Origin: Thermoplasmata archaeon
Lineage (GTDB): Archaea > Thermoplasmatota > Thermoplasmata > SG8-5
Direction: 5' to 3'
Length of the DNA: 6,077 nt
Assembly (NCBI GenBank): GCA_030655715.1
Contig: JAUSPR010000023.1
Location: 1-6,077 of the forward strand
Part shown: one piece after another, positions 5,251-6,077 of the stretch
How the letters are laid out: each line of letters begins with the position of its first letter
Position numbering within the stretch: position 1 is the stretch's first letter
The notes under the pieces: model-generated
Told to the model about the DNA's origin: nothing
Database searches by the model: none
Seen by the model: the letters and a program-made list of their open reading frames with translations, nothing else
Made by a program: the position numbers and the translations under genes

Positions 5251-5287
5251 CCGGTAATCAGCACATTACCAGCAATGAGATTACCGG
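5251..5287. promoter_or_regulatory. Operator-like inverted repeat upstream of the rhomboid promoter
   Basis: CCGGTAATC (5251-5259) and GATTACCGG (5279-5287) are perfect 9-bp arms separated by 19 bp. A third half-site ATTACC lies inside at 5265-5270. The right arm ends nine bases before the TATA box, in the BRE-proximal zone where archaeal activators or repressors commonly bind. A protein-binding site is more likely than a terminator, because no T-tract follows. Confidence 0.45.
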
Positions 5288-5295
5288 GCGATAGG

Positions 5296-5302
5296 TTTAA
5301 AT
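5296..5302 (+). promoter_or_regulatory. TATA box of the rhomboid gene
   Basis: TTTAAAT is centred about 28 nt before the ATG at 5327, predicting transcription from about the start codon. A purine-rich GAGGAGA at 5317-5323 lies close before the ATG and would act as a Shine-Dalgarno only if transcription began further upstream, so the two signals partly conflict. Confidence 0.5.
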
Positions 5303-5326
5303 GAAAACGGGAGATTGAGGAGATTG

Positions 5327-6077
5327 ATGCTCGAATACATACCCATACCTGCCATCATCATTGGCTCGCTGGTCTACGCCTGGTGGCGGAAGGCATATCT
5401 CACTCAGGTCATGGTAATCTCCAATTTCTTCATTTTTCTTTATGTGTTTATTCTCACATGGACAGGCAATACAATCGGAAATGACATGCTGGAGGCCTTC
5501 ACATTCGTTCCTGAGCGGCTGGGCGATCCAATCTACCTGCCCAGCATAATCACATCAATGTACATGCATGTTGAACCCATGCATCTTATCGGGAACATTC
5601 TGATCCTGTATCTGATTGGCCTTCCGTTGGAAGAGCGCATCGGCTCGAAGAACTGGGGCATTATTTACTTTGCCAGCGGGATTTCCGCGACCATGCTGTT
5701 CTTCGCTTTTCATCCAGCCTCAAACAGTCATCTTCTTGGTGCGTCAGGCGCGATTTTCGGTCTTGGAGGCGCGTTTCTGATCCTCTATCCGAGAGATAAA
5801 ATCCCAATGCTGTTGGGGCCGATTTTCAGCACCCGGGCGCCTGTCTGGGCCGCGGTCGGAATAATGTTCGCCATGGAAACCGTACTCGTCATGATGGTAA
5901 CGGATGATGGCGTGGCACATATCGCCCATATCGGCGGGATTGTGTGCGGCATATTCCTCGCGCCCATGATTGTTAAGAAAATCGGTAAAACAAAAACGGA
6001 CAATCTGAACTACGAACTTCTGAGGCAGATGGCCAGAAAACCTGAAGATACAAAATTGGTTGATAATATTGAGAAGG
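5327..6077 (+). CDS. Rhomboid-family intramembrane serine protease (3' end beyond window)
   Basis: The open frame runs to the window edge, giving 250 residues without a stop. This is a polytopic membrane protease that cuts transmembrane segments of other proteins. The catalytic apparatus is complete: H86-x3-N90 (HLIGN) for the oxyanion, the nucleophile S140 in GASG (138-141), and the general base H201 in AHIGG (200-204). About seven hydrophobic segments are visible, near residues 8-20, 27-46, 85-101, 110-128, 137-154, 171-192 and 196-216, the first being an extra one before the usual six. From about residue 217 the chain turns lysine-rich and soluble, a C-terminal cytoplasmic tail that continues past the window. 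The ATG at 5327 is chosen from the TATA spacing and the purine-rich site before it. Substrate is unknown. Confidence 0.92.
   Translation, partial: MLEYIPIPAIIIGSLVYAWWRKAYLTQVMVISNFFIFLYVFILTWTGNTIGNDMLEAFTFVPERLGDPIYLPSIITSMYMHVEPMHLIGNILILYLIGLPLEERIGSKNWGIIYFASGISATMLFFAFHPASNSHLLGASGAIFGLGGAFLILYPRDKIPMLLGPIFSTRAPVWAAVGIMFAMETVLVMMVTDDGVAHIAHIGGIVCGIFLAPMIVKKIGKTKTDNLNYELLRQMARKPEDTKLVDNIEK

Larger units (their letters stand above)
4992..5326. other. Divergent intergenic region between the methyltransferase and rhomboid genes
   Basis: About 335 bp with no convincing gene on either strand. It holds two promoters pointing outwards (5012-5020 minus, 5296-5302 plus) and several inverted repeats: CATGGCAT/ATGCCATG (5102-5109 and 5134-5141), GGTGAATTC/GAATTCGCC (5168-5176 and 5201-5209, one G-U pair as RNA), and CCGGTAATC/GATTACCGG (5251-5259 and 5279-5287). 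I see no tRNA and no box C/D signature in it. Confidence 0.6.

Noticed and set aside
4992..5326. Possible tRNA or small RNA gene in the divergent intergenic region.
   Set aside because: No T-loop GGTTCRA-type sequence, cloverleaf or CCA-adjacent stem was found; the inverted repeats are short and scattered.

Overview
This window comes from an archaeal chromosome. The evidence is a run of archaeal/eukaryote-type ribosomal protein genes (eL8/L7Ae, eS28, eL24) followed by nucleoside diphosphate kinase, archaeal TATA/BRE promoters instead of -35/-10 boxes, and several genes whose TATA box lies about 25-28 nt before the start codon, as expected for leaderless mRNAs. Base composition is moderate. 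A euryarchaeal lineage, possibly Thermoplasmata-like, seems most likely from gene order and protein style, but that is inference. No mobile element, tRNA, rRNA or CRISPR array is visible.

Layout. 1-226: AT-rich non-coding DNA with GATTCCC heptad repeats and a strong TATA box. 227-982 (+): a two-part GNAT-type N-acyltransferase. 998-1106: BRE/TATA promoter and a structured leader of about 70 nt. 1107-2492 (+): a tight operon rpl7ae-rps28e-rpl24e-ndk with gaps of 19, 8 and 6 nt. 2485-2517: an 11-bp hairpin shared by two convergent transcription units. 2522-3220 (-): a radical SAM activase of the NrdG2 type. 3221-3417: a non-coding block with nested inverted repeats. 3418-4359 (-): carbamate kinase. 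4404-4991 (-): a HemK2/Mtq2-like release-factor glutamine methyltransferase, best read from a GTG start. 4992-5326: a divergent regulatory region with inverted repeats. 5327 to the window end (+): a rhomboid intramembrane serine protease, cut off by the window edge.

How the genes work together. The plus-strand operon is a translation module (three ribosomal proteins plus NDK, which supplies NTPs including GTP). The methyltransferase is probably also a translation factor modifier, acting on aRF1. Carbamate kinase and the radical SAM activase are metabolic genes with no partner in view. The rhomboid is an unrelated membrane protease.

Most interesting signal. The leader of rpl7ae can fold into a hairpin with a kink-turn-like base (GAU bulge, tandem G-A/A-G pairs, CU/AG lower stem) that runs into the Shine-Dalgarno sequence of rpl7ae itself. 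L7Ae is the archaeal kink-turn binding protein, so this looks like a translational autoregulation switch. Second in interest are an 83-bp nested palindrome downstream of carbamate kinase and a GGTAATC-type inverted repeat just upstream of the rhomboid TATA box.
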